64,000 bases of DNA from NCBI GenBank assembly GCA_905182175.1, contig CAJJAT010000001.1:1-64000 (forward strand). Reading direction: 5' to 3'. The notes under the pieces were generated by a model. The model worked only from the letters and a program-made list of their open reading frames with translations. It was not told the origin of the DNA and did no database searches. Positions 42,047 to 51,818 of this stretch are shown one piece after another. Numbering within the stretch: the first letter of the stretch is position 1; every line of letters begins with the position of its first letter. A program made the translations under genes and the position numbers. The DNA comes from Flavobacteriales bacterium UBA1494. GTDB lineage: Bacteria > Bacteroidota > Bacteroidia > Flavobacteriales_E > Vicingaceae.

Positions 42047-42712
42047 TTAATGATTATCTTTCAACAACTCCGGAAATTTACTTTTGAAATTGTTTAACCT
42101 AGGAACTGAAACGGAACGGACATAAGATACATTTGGATTTCTTCGCTCATAATCTTGATGATACTCCTCAGCTTCCCAAAATTTATCAAAAGCAGTTACC
42201 TCTGTAACGATCTTTTTACTGTATCCGACTTTTTGGGTAAGCTCCGAAATTATACTTTCGATTATTAGTTTTTGTTCGGCTGTTTGGTAAAATGCTATAG
42301 ACCGGTATTGTGGACCAGCATCAGGACCTTGTCGATTAAATGTGGTAGGATCATGGGAACCAAAGAAGACGTTCACCAACGTTTGAAAATCAACTTGTAA
42401 AGGATCGTAAATAACCTTAACAGCTTCAGCGTGCTTTAACATACCACTACTAATTTCTCTGTACGTAGGGTTTTCCTTTTCTCCCCCAGAGTATCCTGAA
42501 ACAGCTTCTTTAACTCCTTTAACGGATTCAAATACAGCCTCTACGCACCAAAAACATCCGCTTGCAAAATAGGCAGTTGATAAGTTTTCCTTTTTAATTT
42601 GTGCATCTGAGATTGTTTCCAGCTTATAATTTTCTTGTTTTTCCGGAGGTTTACAAGCAATTAAACTAATAGAGAAGCTTAAGAAACTAAGAATAGCAAT
42701 GTACTGTTTCAT
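42047..42712 (-). CDS. msrA: Peptide methionine sulfoxide reductase MsrA, lipoprotein form
   Basis: This 221-aa enzyme repairs methionine-S-sulfoxide in proteins. Signal and lipobox are visible (SISLIAC, lipid Cys at 20). The catalytic cysteine is C53 in ASGCFWCVEAVFE, followed by the family motifs GYSGGEKENPTY and FFGSHDPTTFNRQGPDAGPQ. Because it is exported, it would protect envelope proteins, with a periplasmic thioredoxin-like donor. It converges with the cupin gene (7 bp between stops). Confidence 0.93.
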   Translation of the reverse strand: MKQYIAILSFLSFSISLIACKPPEKQENYKLETISDAQIKKENLSTAYFASGCFWCVEAVFESVKGVKEAVSGYSGGEKENPTYREISSGMLKHAEAVKVIYDPLQVDFQTLVNVFFGSHDPTTFNRQGPDAGPQYRSIAFYQTAEQKLIIESIISELTQKVGYSKKIVTEVTAFDKFWEAEEYHQDYERRNPNVSYVRSVSVPRLNNFKSKFPELLKDNH

Positions 42713-42776
42713 ACCAATAAATATTTACTAAATGCGGTGTAACTTTTAAAAGACAACTACTGCCTTTTCTAATCTA

Positions 42777-44249
42777 TCAGTCAATATCTCCAGAAAACAT
42801 TGAGCTCAATAAATCACCAAACTGAAAACTTTTTTCCAACTGTGTTTTACTTAGATAAGAATACTCAGAAAGAGCGTGCAATAAGTACTCCATCATTAAG
42901 TACATACCGTCTTCCGGTAAAGTGTTAAACTTTTCGTTGATCAAACTTTTTAAATTTTCCACTTGGTCTAATTCCTGGTAGAATTTCTCTTCAGAAAGGT
43001 CATTCAATAAATTTAACTCATTGGAAGAAAACCAATTGATAACTGAATTATAGGTTTCGGAAGAGTTATTTTTCAACTTCTTTAAATCTTTAAGTTCAGG
43101 AAAAAAGGTTAAAGATTGCGTTCTAATAGCCGATCGAATTAATGCATAGCTAACATTAACCGCTCCTTCTTGCTCGCCCTCATAAACCATTTCAATTTTG
43201 CCAATTATTGCAGGTATTACCGCCATAAGGTCGCTAATTCGGACTGTTGTTTTGCTATCTCCGCTTTTCAACATCCTTCTTTCAGCAGCACTCATGAGTG
43301 TTTCATAGGCTGAAATTGACAGCCTTGCTGAAACTCCCGATTTTTCATCTACAAATTCACTTTCTCTTGCTTCAAATGATATTTGTTCTAATAGATCTTT
43401 TACTATTTCTGGGATAGTTATCGCCTCTTTTTGAAAATCAGAAATCTTTGCTTCACTTTGGGTAATCGTTTTAGCTAACTCTATGGTCTTTGGATAATGA
43501 GTCATAATTTGACTCTGAATTCGATCCTTTAAAGGTGTAATAATTGAACCTCGGTTTGTATAATCTTCAGGGTTTGCAGTAAACATAAACTGAATATCAA
43601 GTGGGAACCTAAATTGGAAACCTCTTATTTGAATGTCCCCTTCTTGCAAAATATTAAACAATGCTACTTGTATTCTAGCCTGCAAATCGGGCAATTCATT
43701 AATAACGAAGAGACTTCTATTTGCTCTTGGTATTAATCCAAAATGTATTACTCTAGGATCAGAATAATCCAACTTCATATTCGCTGCTTTTATGGGATCA
43801 ACATCTCCAATTAAATCGGCTATTGAAACATCCGGAGTTGCTAATTTCTCAACATATCGCTCATCTCTATGAACCCAAGAAATAGGTGTATCGTCTCCCT
43901 TTTCTTGTACTAAATTCTGACCGAAATAGGAAACCGGAGCAAACGGATCATCATTTACTTCGCTACCTGCTACAATTGGAATAAATTCATCCATCAACTG
44001 AGTCATTAATCGCGCTATTCGCGTTTTAGCCTGTCCTCTCAATCCTAGCAAATTAATACTATGACGCGATAAAATTGCCCGCTCAATGTTTGGGATTACA
44101 GTATCTTCATAACCATAAATTCCCTTAAATACATTTTCATTTCGCTTAATTTTTTGAATGAGGTTGTCTCGAAGCTCATCCTTGATAGATTTACTTTTAT
44201 ATCCTTCTGCCTTTAACTCTCCAAATGATCTAATATGCTGTATATTCAT
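42777..44249 (-). CDS. MoxR/magnesium-chelatase-like AAA+ ATPase
   Basis: This 490-aa AAA+ protein belongs to the ChlI/MoxR group. A Walker A-like loop is in LLGLRGQAKTRIARLM, Walker B in RSLFVINELPDLQARIQVAL, sensor 1 in FMFTANPEDYTNRG, and an arginine-finger region in PLKDRIQSQIMTH. Its start is 3 bp after the stop of the VWA gene. ATPase-VWA pairs act as chaperone-like remodelers or metal-insertion machines (BchI-BchD, RavA-ViaA). The substrate is unknown. Confidence 0.88.
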   Translation of the reverse strand: MNIQHIRSFGELKAEGYKSKSIKDELRDNLIQKIKRNENVFKGIYGYEDTVIPNIERAILSRHSINLLGLRGQAKTRIARLMTQLMDEFIPIVAGSEVNDDPFAPVSYFGQNLVQEKGDDTPISWVHRDERYVEKLATPDVSIADLIGDVDPIKAANMKLDYSDPRVIHFGLIPRANRSLFVINELPDLQARIQVALFNILQEGDIQIRGFQFRFPLDIQFMFTANPEDYTNRGSIITPLKDRIQSQIMTHYPKTIELAKTITQSEAKISDFQKEAITIPEIVKDLLEQISFEARESEFVDEKSGVSARLSISAYETLMSAAERRMLKSGDSKTTVRISDLMAVIPAIIGKIEMVYEGEQEGAVNVSYALIRSAIRTQSLTFFPELKDLKKLKNNSSETYNSVINWFSSNELNLLNDLSEEKFYQELDQVENLKSLINEKFNTLPEDGMYLMMEYLLHALSEYSYLSKTQLEKSFQFGDLLSSMFSGDID

Positions 44250-44252
44250 TTC

Positions 44253-45353
44253 TTAAACTCTTTTTCTTTTATTTTTTTCGTAATCGTTAAATATGAAATT
44301 GCCCAACCCACTTAGATCGGAATAAAATGCCTTGCCTTGATTTGCTTCTGTAAATTCTTCTACAAATTTTTGCAGGTAAGGATCCTTCGCTATCATAAAT
44401 GTTGTTATTGGGATGTTCAACTTCCTGCATTGAATCCCCAAATTTATGGTGCGGTTTAATATTTTAGGATCTTGTCCCCATGAATTTTGATAATACTCTC
44501 CGTTTTCAATGATACAAGTCGGTTTGCCATCAGTTATCATAAATATTTGACGGTTAGCATTTTTACGGCGGCGTAATAAATCCATCGCCAATTCCAGACC
44601 TGCTACAGTGTTGGTGTGGTATGGACCAACGGATAAATACGGTAAATCTTTAATTTTTACCTCCCATGCATCATTTCCAAAAACTACTATGTCTAAACTG
44701 TCCTTTGGATATTTGGTTGTAATCAGCTCTGCTAATGCCATAGCTACTTTTTTAGCCGGAGTTATTCTATCTTCCCCGTATAAAATCATTGAATGCGATA
44801 TATCGATCATTAAAACCGTTGACATCTGAGTCGCATAAAAATTCTCAGTAACTTCCAGATCTCTTTCAGTCATCTGAAAATTATCAATTCCATTATTTAT
44901 CTGAGCATTTTTGAAAGACTCGGTAAATGCAATTTGCTCTAACGTATCTCCAAATTGATAGGGTCTTCGATCTGCACTGGCCTCTCCACCCTGTCCAATA
45001 GACTTTGTCTTGTGATCACCCTTTCCACCTTTCTTGAGCTTACCAAAGATGTGCTCCAGAGCTTTTTTTCGTATCAGTTGCTCCGACTTCTCAGTTAACC
45101 CCGTTTCATTATTTTGATCTATTTTAATGTAACGCTTCTCCTCCAATTCCTTTCTAAAATCCTCCAAAGTATATTCAGGAGTAGTTAAGCCATGCTCATC
45201 GTCAAGCTCTTTTAACCAAGACATGCTCTCTTCAAAGTCTCCTGAAGTATGTGTCATTAACTCTAAGAAAATTTTAAGTAAACGCTCAAAAGGCGTTTCA
45301 TTTTTTTCTTCTGCCGAAAATTCTGTAAATTTAAATCCAATCATATAGTACAA
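44253..45353 (-). CDS. VWA-domain partner of the MoxR-like ATPase
   Basis: This 366-aa cytoplasmic protein has a helical, charged N-terminal half (1-165) and a von Willebrand A domain (about 165-350). The metal site is complete: DISHS, then the threonine after PYHTNTVAG and the aspartate in MITDGKP. The C-terminus is basic (NKRKRV). It is co-transcribed with the ATPase and its usual partner, as in BchD-BchI. VWA proteins recruit the client to the ATPase ring. Confidence 0.88.
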   Translation of the reverse strand: MYYMIGFKFTEFSAEEKNETPFERLLKIFLELMTHTSGDFEESMSWLKELDDEHGLTTPEYTLEDFRKELEEKRYIKIDQNNETGLTEKSEQLIRKKALEHIFGKLKKGGKGDHKTKSIGQGGEASADRRPYQFGDTLEQIAFTESFKNAQINNGIDNFQMTERDLEVTENFYATQMSTVLMIDISHSMILYGEDRITPAKKVAMALAELITTKYPKDSLDIVVFGNDAWEVKIKDLPYLSVGPYHTNTVAGLELAMDLLRRRKNANRQIFMITDGKPTCIIENGEYYQNSWGQDPKILNRTINLGIQCRKLNIPITTFMIAKDPYLQKFVEEFTEANQGKAFYSDLSGLGNFIFNDYEKNKRKRV

Positions 45354-45511
45354 TAGTAAACCTGAAAAGGCACTGAAAGTTCGCGAAGTTATTTGAAAGA
45401 ATTGAATTGTAATTCACAATTAATGTGAAGAAGACTTTTTAAGACTTTCTTTAAAGTTGTTCACAATAAAAACACGTTTATATTTTTAATCAGCCAATCA
45501 CTTTGCTCTAA

Positions 45512-45739
45512 TTAAGAGGCACAAGATTTCATCATCTTGCACTCTGCAGAAGTTTCTGAGTATCTAGGACACCGTGCTTTGAAATTAGAAACACCTCCAG
45601 ACATTCTATTCATAGATGAAGTGCTAAAAGATGGCATTTCGACGTACTTCATGCGCAATGGCGGTATGATTAACTGTTCATAATTGACAGATTTGTAAAT
45701 CAACAATTCATAACCATGTATACTTGACTGAAAATCCAT
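45512..45739 (-). CDS. Doubtful 75-aa frame
   Basis: A 75-codon frame on the minus strand (starts MDFQSSIHGYELLIYKSVN, Cys-containing tail) lies between the VWA gene and the surface-protein pseudogene. The plus strand also has an open stretch here (VSEYLGHRALKLETPPDIL), so the region may be a remnant in that orientation instead. No family is recognised in either reading. Confidence 0.2.
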   Translation of the reverse strand: MDFQSSIHGYELLIYKSVNYEQLIIPPLRMKYVEMPSFSTSSMNRMSGGVSNFKARCPRYSETSAECKMMKSCAS

Positions 45740-45764
45740 TATTTTTATTGTCTCATTTAGGTAG

Positions 45765-47246
45765 TAAGAAAAAACTAATTACCGTATTAAGTGCAAATTT
45801 ATTTTCTTTAACGCTGCTTGCTCAAAAAAGCAGCACCGACTTTGTAACCACTTGGCGAACGGAGAATTCCATAGTGTATCTATATAATTATACATATGTT
45901 CCATTCACATTAACATAGATTCTGCACCAAACTACAAATACGGCATAGATTGTGACAAAGACGGTGTTTTTGATAACCTAGGAGTTACTACAGAAATAGA
46001 AAACCAGTACCCGGAAACTGGAACTTATACCATTCGCATGAGTGTAGTATTTCCCAGAATTGTATTTGGTTCATCTATGCACCTTAGTCCCGTTAGCGCA
46101 AGACCACATAGAATCAACGATTGTCTTAAGCTAACTTCAATAGATCAGTGGGGCAGCAAGGCATGGAAAGATTTATCTTTTGCTTTGGGGAATTGTAATT
46201 ATATAAATTATAATGAAACCGATGTTCCTGACCTTACCCAGGGGCCTTCGTTAATACAAATTGCTTGCTGATTGTTTTAAATTTAATGGAGCAATTGGCA
46301 ATTGGAATGTTTTCCACATAAAAACATAGAAGGTCTTTTTTTGGTCTGCCCTAGCTTTAACCGAAACCCTCTAACTTGCAGGTAGATTCTGTAACAGACA
46401 TGAGTTTAATTTTGTCAAGTGCATTTAAGTCTTAACCAAGACTTAACGGCATGGAACGTTTCTCAAGTAAATAATATGGTACAAATGTTCCGTAGAGCAC
46501 ATGTTTTAATGGAAACGTAAGCACCTGAGATGTATCTTCTGTAACCAACATGCGAGAGATGCTTCAACAATAAGAAGCACTTAATTAAGTAATTAGCAGG
46601 TAGAAGGTAGATTTGGTTAACGATTTTTATGCCGTGTTTGAAGATGCAGTGCACTTTAACTAAAACCTCTCAAATTGGGCGGTAGATTCTTCCTATGACT
46701 TAACCGCCATGTTTAGTGGAGCAACCTCTTTTAATCAAGACATGAGCAATTGGGGAATTATAGATAAGTTTAAAATGCTAGATGGCTTATTTGACCGCAT
46801 TGCCATTTCCGTTCAAAATTACGATGCCATACTGGCGTCTTGGGTATCAAGTATTCCGGTAAAAGTGAATAATACGCGACAAATAGAAGCAGTTGGGTTA
46901 ACCTACTGCCTATCGAATAGCGCGCGATCTGAAATGTCGAGTAAATGGTACTTCCCATATAGAGATTCACTCAAGTGTTAACAGGTAGGAGTGAAAGAAT
47001 TGCAGGAAGCGCAAAACCAAGTAAGCTAGTTTGTAATTTACCCCAACCCAAACAATGGGCTTTTCATCGTAGAAAAAATACAGGGACAGAAAAAACGGAA
47101 GAAGTAGTCATTTATAACCTACAAAGTAAACAAATGTGGTCCAACAAATGAATCAGCAAAAACACCAACTCAATTAGGATGTTTGGCCAGGAGGTATTTA
47201 TCTTATTCATTTAGGTTATGAAACACAACGAGTAGTTTTACAGTAG
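45765..47246 (+). pseudogene. Decayed BspA-like (DUF285) surface protein with T9SS tail
   Basis: Pieces in alternating frames give a signal-like start (KKLITVLSANLFSLTLLAQ), TDFVTTWRTEN and DKDGVFDNLG. Next come YPETGTYTIRMS, LTSIDQWGSKAWKDLSFALG and several 24-26-residue repeats of the type NMVQMFRRAHVFNG.N and SSVTNMREMLQQA, then LTAMFSGATSFNQDMSNWGI. The end has a T9SS sorting domain (YPNPNNGLFIVEKIQG...) and a stop at 47246. This is the standard layout of BspA-like leucine-rich surface proteins. Many frameshifts and stops show that it is dead. Confidence 0.85.
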
Positions 47247-47625
47247 CTCAATTGTTTTTAATGATTCACTAGATCTAGCCCTCTTAACTAAGTTTAGTCG
47301 TTCCGTTTTTAAAAAACCTAAAGTGTACTTTATTTTACTTCGACAAACTTTTTTCAGGTACTGAGAGTTTTTCAAAGCTTTGCTTTGAATATATCTAACG
47401 GTACCACAAAAAAAGCACTCAATGTGCGTAAGGTTGACAATATTTGTAATCAATCGCAATATTAAGTTTCGTAATTCTTAATTGATGAATGAAGTATTTT
47501 ATCCTTTCTGTGAAATATTTACCATCAGCTATAAAAAATGACAATTAATCTACAATTAAAATTTGTTAATTTGGCATTCAATTACCATTTTTACGTACCC
47601 CCTCAATTTGTTATAACCTTAAAAT
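47247..47625. other. Intergenic, nothing recognised
   Basis: This AT-rich stretch lies between the surface-protein pseudogene and the dead insertion sequence. Only short chance frames exist. One boundary of the insertion element should lie here, but I could not identify its terminal repeat. Confidence 0.35.
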
Positions 47626-48440
47626 TCAAACAAGTACAAGCCTATCAAAAAGTTTTTTTCGAAAATATCTTCGACTTAGAGTACAACAAAATTTATTCGT
47701 GAATAATTAAAAAACACTTTCGTTTGATTTTGTGATAGTTATCTAAAAATATTCTTTTTGCATTGCTTACTTCCATGTCAACCCATTTTAGAATTTCTTC
47801 GGTTATCTTTTTCTCTGATTTGTCTGTGACATGCAACTCCACATAGTCAGCTATAAAATGTAGGACAATATTTTATCTGTGAACACGATACTTTTTTCAT
47901 GAATTGAATTGACGATAGTATTATTATTTCATCTTTAGAATTTGACTCTAATACCTTTGCCTTAAAATAGCTACAATGCCTTGAGTTTGTTTTAGTATTC
48001 TCATTTTCCAAAGGTGTTGATTCAGCCATTATTGTAACATTTTTCTTGCCCGCTGCTCCTCGACCTCTCATTTATTTATTCTTTTTAAATACAGAAGGTT
48101 ATACAGTAAAGTAACCTTCATCCATTTCAATCATGACCTGCAAAGTATATCAATCATCTCTTTTACCCATTGCTTTTCTCAATTTACGAACCATTGCCCA
48201 AACCGAATCACAACGTTTAAGTCTCGGCTGTTTCTAAATTTCCTTACTAAAAAAGCCTTTTTTTGTCACACTCAATAAAAACATAGTCTTGTACCAAACT
48301 GAGAAAGTAAGATTTGAATTTTGCGTGATAGTTCGTCTACCCAGTGAGGTTCGACTTCTACATTTCTTGCATTGATAACTCCGTTGACTTTTAATCCAAT
48401 AATGTTTGTCATGTGAACGCCTTCGGCAGCTAACTCCTAT
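47626..48440 (-). mobile_element. Dead IS1595-family insertion sequence
   Basis: Reading the minus strand from about 48440 gives HDKHYWIKSQRSYQCKKC (zinc ribbon), RTSLGRRTITQNSNLTFS, FLLSVTKKGFFSKE, VWAMVRKLRKAMGKRDD, MRGRGAAGKKNVTIMAEST, ELHVTDKSEKKITEEIL, SNAKRIFLDNYHKIKRKC, and RRYFRKKLFDRLVLV before TGA at 47626. This is the full order of an IS1595 (ISXO2-like) DDE transposase. It is broken by stops and frameshifts, for example after KGFFSKEI and GKRDD. No clean terminal inverted repeats or target duplication were found. Confidence 0.85.
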
Positions 48441-48781
48441 TTTATCTCACTATAATTTAAAACGCTCTTTTATATAAACTTAGTTGTCAAATTGCGCCGC
48501 AAACTAAATACAAATATTGTCAAATATTTACTCTGAAGTTATTCATTTATTGGTAATTGCAGATATACCTAAAGTTTAATAAGAATTTGAATCAGTCAAT
48601 TAAAAAATGGATCGTTAAAGAAGAGCAAATAGATGACATTTGTATCCTAAGAGTTAGGGTTTTATTTAAAAAAAGGCAAAAATCATAGCTAAACATTCTT
48701 AAAAACAACTTTATTAAGTAATTAGAAAATTGTTAAATCATCATAAAGTGTGTAATTTGCAGGCCTATAAAGAAAAATGTT
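48441..48781. other. Leader region of the START-like operon
   Basis: There is no gene in these 340 bases. A TTG at 48731-48733 followed about 20 bp later by TAATTTG resembles a flavobacterial promoter with one base missing in the -7 box, in the right place for the gene at 48782. Confidence 0.3.
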
Positions 48782-49165
48782 ATGTCAGATAAAGTAGAAT
48801 TCATTTTAGAATTTGTTGTGAAAGCGTCCCCAAAGATGCTTTACAAATTTCTTTCAACTCCATCAGGACTATCCGAATGGTTTGCAGACAATGTAAATTC
48901 AAGAGGGAAAAAGTTTGTTTTTATTTGGGATGGGTCAGAAGAAACGGCTGTCCTTGTTAATAAAAAAACGGATAAACACATTCGATTTAAGTGGGAAGAA
49001 GACGAAGAAGCGGACACCTTTTTTGAATTTAAACTAGAAACAGACGACCTTACAAATGACGTTTCATTAATTATAACGGACTTCGCTGATGAAGATGAGA
49101 TTGAAGAAGCCCAGCTACTCTGGGAAAGCCAAGTTAACAGCTTACTTCACGCAATTGGTTCATAA
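48782..49165 (+). CDS. START-like domain protein
   Basis: This 127-aa cytoplasmic protein has an AHSA1/START helix-grip fold (VEFILEFVVKASPKMLYKFL, STPSGLSEWFADNV, HIRFKWEEDEEADTFFEFKL) and ends in a long amphipathic helix. Such proteins bind hydrophobic ligands. This subfamily is widespread in Bacteroidetes but uncharacterised. It is 47 bp upstream of the LptF/G-type permease and may be co-transcribed, which hints at lipid handling. Confidence 0.8.
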   Translation: MSDKVEFILEFVVKASPKMLYKFLSTPSGLSEWFADNVNSRGKKFVFIWDGSEETAVLVNKKTDKHIRFKWEEDEEADTFFEFKLETDDLTNDVSLIITDFADEDEIEEAQLLWESQVNSLLHAIGS

Positions 49166-49212
49166 TAAACACAGTAAAACTAAAAGAGAAACGCTTTCCT
49201 CAAAACTCGCCG

Positions 49213-50640
49213 TTGAAAACCTCTTCTAAATTTATATTAAAATCATTTATGTCGCCTTTTGTAGCGACATTTTTCATTTCCATATTTGTACTGCTCATGC
49301 AGTTTCTGTGGAAATATATAGACGATCTCGTTGGTAAAGGAATCGAATTTTCTGTTTTTGCAAAACTGTTAATATATGTTGCAGCAAGCTTAGTTCCAAT
49401 GGCTTTGCCATTATCAATACTTTTGTCATCATTGATGACCTTTGGAAATCTTGGAGAGAACTATGAATTAGTTGCATTTAAATCGGCCGGAATCTCTTTG
49501 AAACGGATACTGAGGCCACTTTCTTTTGTTATTTTCATACTAAGCATTGTAGCATTTCTTTTCTCGAACTATTGGCTTCCTGTAGCTAATCTAAAAAGCA
49601 AATCACTGCTCTATGACATTAAACAGCAAAAACCTACCATGGATATCCAACCTGGAATATTTTCAAATGAACTGGAAGATTACACGATAAGAGTTCAAAA
49701 TAAAAAAGAAATTGACGGTGTTGAACACTTGTATGACGTTATAATTTATGACCACTCCGATGGTCCTGGAAATCGAAATGTTACAACAGCGAAAGAAGGG
49801 ATAATGAGCAATTCTGCTGATCAGCGTTATTTACAGATGACTCTCCTAAACGGAGTAACATACGAGGAGGAGAAGAATCCATATTTAAAGCAAGAGTTTA
49901 CACTCAAACGTTCAATATTTAAAGAAAGTATTTTGAGAACAGATATGTCTCAGTTTGACCTTAATAGAACAGATGAGGAACTCTTTAAAAATGGCTATAA
50001 AATGCTAAATATGTCTCAATTAGCCAATGCCATTGATACGCTTACGGCAATGGATAAAAAAAACTTTAAAGCCTTTAAAAAGGGTTTAAGAAATAGTTCA
50101 TTTTTATACTCAAAATTCGACCAAAGTAAGTTTTCTCAAATAAAAATCAAAACCCCTATAGAGTTTGATAAATATTTTCATGGGTTAACAAAAGACAAAC
50201 AAAAACAGGCTATAAATACTGCGTCTAACTTGAGCCGAAATTCAAAGTCTCGTTTAAGCAGCATGAATGAAGAGCTAAGAGGTAGGAGTAAATATGTGCG
50301 AAGTCATGAAATTGAATGGCATAAAAAACTTACACTTCCTTTCGCTTGTATCATTCTGTTTTTAATTGGAGCTCCACTTGGCGCTATCATTAGAAAAGGT
50401 GGCTTGGGTATGCCAATTATAATATCAGTTGCCTTCTTTTTATTGTTTCACATATTGAGCATTTCAGGTGAAAAAATGGCAAAGGAGGGAGCAATTACAT
50501 CATTCGAAGGAATGTGGATGGCATCTGCTATTTTGTTACCTGTTGGAGTATTCTTTTCCTACAAAGCCACCAAGGATTCAGCACTATTTAACTTTGATGC
50601 TTACGGTAATTTCTTCAAATCAATTTTTAAGAAAAAATAG
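49213..50640 (+). CDS. LptF/LptG-family permease
   Basis: This 475-aa membrane protein starts at TTG (MKTSSKFILKSFMSPFVATF, matching the usual family start, with no better ATG). Three helices lie near residues 16-35, 50-75 and 95-120. A long periplasmic beta-jellyroll region follows (about 125-375), then three C-terminal helices (FACIILFLIGAPLGAIIRKG is diagnostic). It forms part of the LptB2FG ABC exporter that pulls lipopolysaccharide from the inner membrane. The glycosyltransferases downstream fit an envelope-glycan context. Confidence 0.9.
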   Translation: MKTSSKFILKSFMSPFVATFFISIFVLLMQFLWKYIDDLVGKGIEFSVFAKLLIYVAASLVPMALPLSILLSSLMTFGNLGENYELVAFKSAGISLKRILRPLSFVIFILSIVAFLFSNYWLPVANLKSKSLLYDIKQQKPTMDIQPGIFSNELEDYTIRVQNKKEIDGVEHLYDVIIYDHSDGPGNRNVTTAKEGIMSNSADQRYLQMTLLNGVTYEEEKNPYLKQEFTLKRSIFKESILRTDMSQFDLNRTDEELFKNGYKMLNMSQLANAIDTLTAMDKKNFKAFKKGLRNSSFLYSKFDQSKFSQIKIKTPIEFDKYFHGLTKDKQKQAINTASNLSRNSKSRLSSMNEELRGRSKYVRSHEIEWHKKLTLPFACIILFLIGAPLGAIIRKGGLGMPIIISVAFFLLFHILSISGEKMAKEGAITSFEGMWMASAILLPVGVFFSYKATKDSALFNFDAYGNFFKSIFKKK

Positions 50641-50651
50641 ATCTTAGAAAC

Positions 50652-51818
50652 ATGAAAATTGGTATTCTCCTTTCTAGATTCCCCTACCCACTCGAAAAAG
50701 GAGACAAACTGAGAGCGTTTCATCAAATTAAAGAATTATCAGTCTCTCACGAGATCTTTTTATGCGCAATAAGCGATAGAAAAATATCTGACTCAGAATT
50801 AAAGCAGTTAAGCCCCTATTGCAAAGAGATTAAGGTGATTGAATTGAACAAGACAATAATCTCATTCAACTTAATAAGAGGTTTGTTATTTTCAAAACTT
50901 CCGTTACAAGTTGCCTATTTTTTCAAAAAAAGTGCAGAAAAATCTGTGCAATCATTTTTTAGAACGAACAAGGTCGATCATATCTATTGCCAATTAATAA
51001 GAGTGAGCGAATATGTAAAATCGATGTCAGATATTCAAAAAACATTGGATTACATGGACGTGCTTTCTAAAGGGATGGAGCGAAGAATTGATAAATCCAG
51101 TCGATTATTCCGCCCATTTGTCAAATTAGAAGCGTATCGCCTAAAAAAATATGAGCATCTCATTTTCTCTGCATTCAACAATAAAACCATAATCTCGGAA
51201 CAAGATCAAAATTTAATTATTCATGCACAAAATCAAGAAATTAAAATTGTAAGAAATGGTGTTGATTTAACTTTTTTTAAACCTAGAGACATTCAAAAAA
51301 CGTTTGATTTAGTTTTTACAGGAAATATGTCTTACCCTCCAAATGTTGATGGAGTGACTTATTTAGTTGAAAAAATTTTACCTTTAGTTTGGAAACAAAA
51401 TCCTAATATCACACTTGTAATTGCCGGTGCAACACCAAGTCCTAGGGTTCAAAGGTTGGCTCAAAAAAACGTTACGGTGACAGGTTGGGTTAATGATATA
51501 AGAGATTATTATGCAAGTTCTAAAATATTTATTGCACCCATGCAAATTGGAACAGGTCTTCAAAACAAATTATTAGAAGCTATGGCAATGAATATTCCAT
51601 GCATCACTTCTCCTCTTGCTAACAATGCTTTAAAAGCAATTCATGAGGAAAATATTTTAATCGCTAACACTGTTAAAGACTACACTAAATCTATATTTAA
51701 CTTACTAGAAAACAACGGCCTTTCTGAAAAAATAGCGAATAACGGTCATAATTTTGTGAAGAAAAATTACGACTGGAAATCTACTACAAACCAATTAGAA
51801 AAATTATTTTTGAAATAA
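50652..51818 (+). CDS. Group 1 glycosyltransferase (TIGR03087-like)
   Basis: This 388-aa GT-B fold enzyme begins MKIGILLSRFPYPLEKGDKL, the start of the TIGR03087/PEP-CTERM-associated sugar transferase family. The GT4 donor half shows DLVFTGNMSYPPNVDGV, then VTGWVNDIRDYYASSKIFIA and the E-x7-E region (PMQIGTGLQNKLLEAMAMNI). It transfers a sugar in the cytoplasm, probably in O-antigen or LPS-core synthesis. Its stop overlaps the dapD start (TAATG), and it follows the LptF/G gene by 11 bp. Confidence 0.85.
   Translation: MKIGILLSRFPYPLEKGDKLRAFHQIKELSVSHEIFLCAISDRKISDSELKQLSPYCKEIKVIELNKTIISFNLIRGLLFSKLPLQVAYFFKKSAEKSVQSFFRTNKVDHIYCQLIRVSEYVKSMSDIQKTLDYMDVLSKGMERRIDKSSRLFRPFVKLEAYRLKKYEHLIFSAFNNKTIISEQDQNLIIHAQNQEIKIVRNGVDLTFFKPRDIQKTFDLVFTGNMSYPPNVDGVTYLVEKILPLVWKQNPNITLVIAGATPSPRVQRLAQKNVTVTGWVNDIRDYYASSKIFIAPMQIGTGLQNKLLEAMAMNIPCITSPLANNALKAIHEENILIANTVKDYTKSIFNLLENNGLSEKIANNGHNFVKKNYDWKSTTNQLEKLFLK

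Noticed and set aside
45512-45739. Plus-strand reading VSEYLGHRALKLETPPDIL as a gene fragment
   Set aside because: No start, an upstream stop and no family recognised; left as uncertain beside the equally doubtful minus-strand frame.
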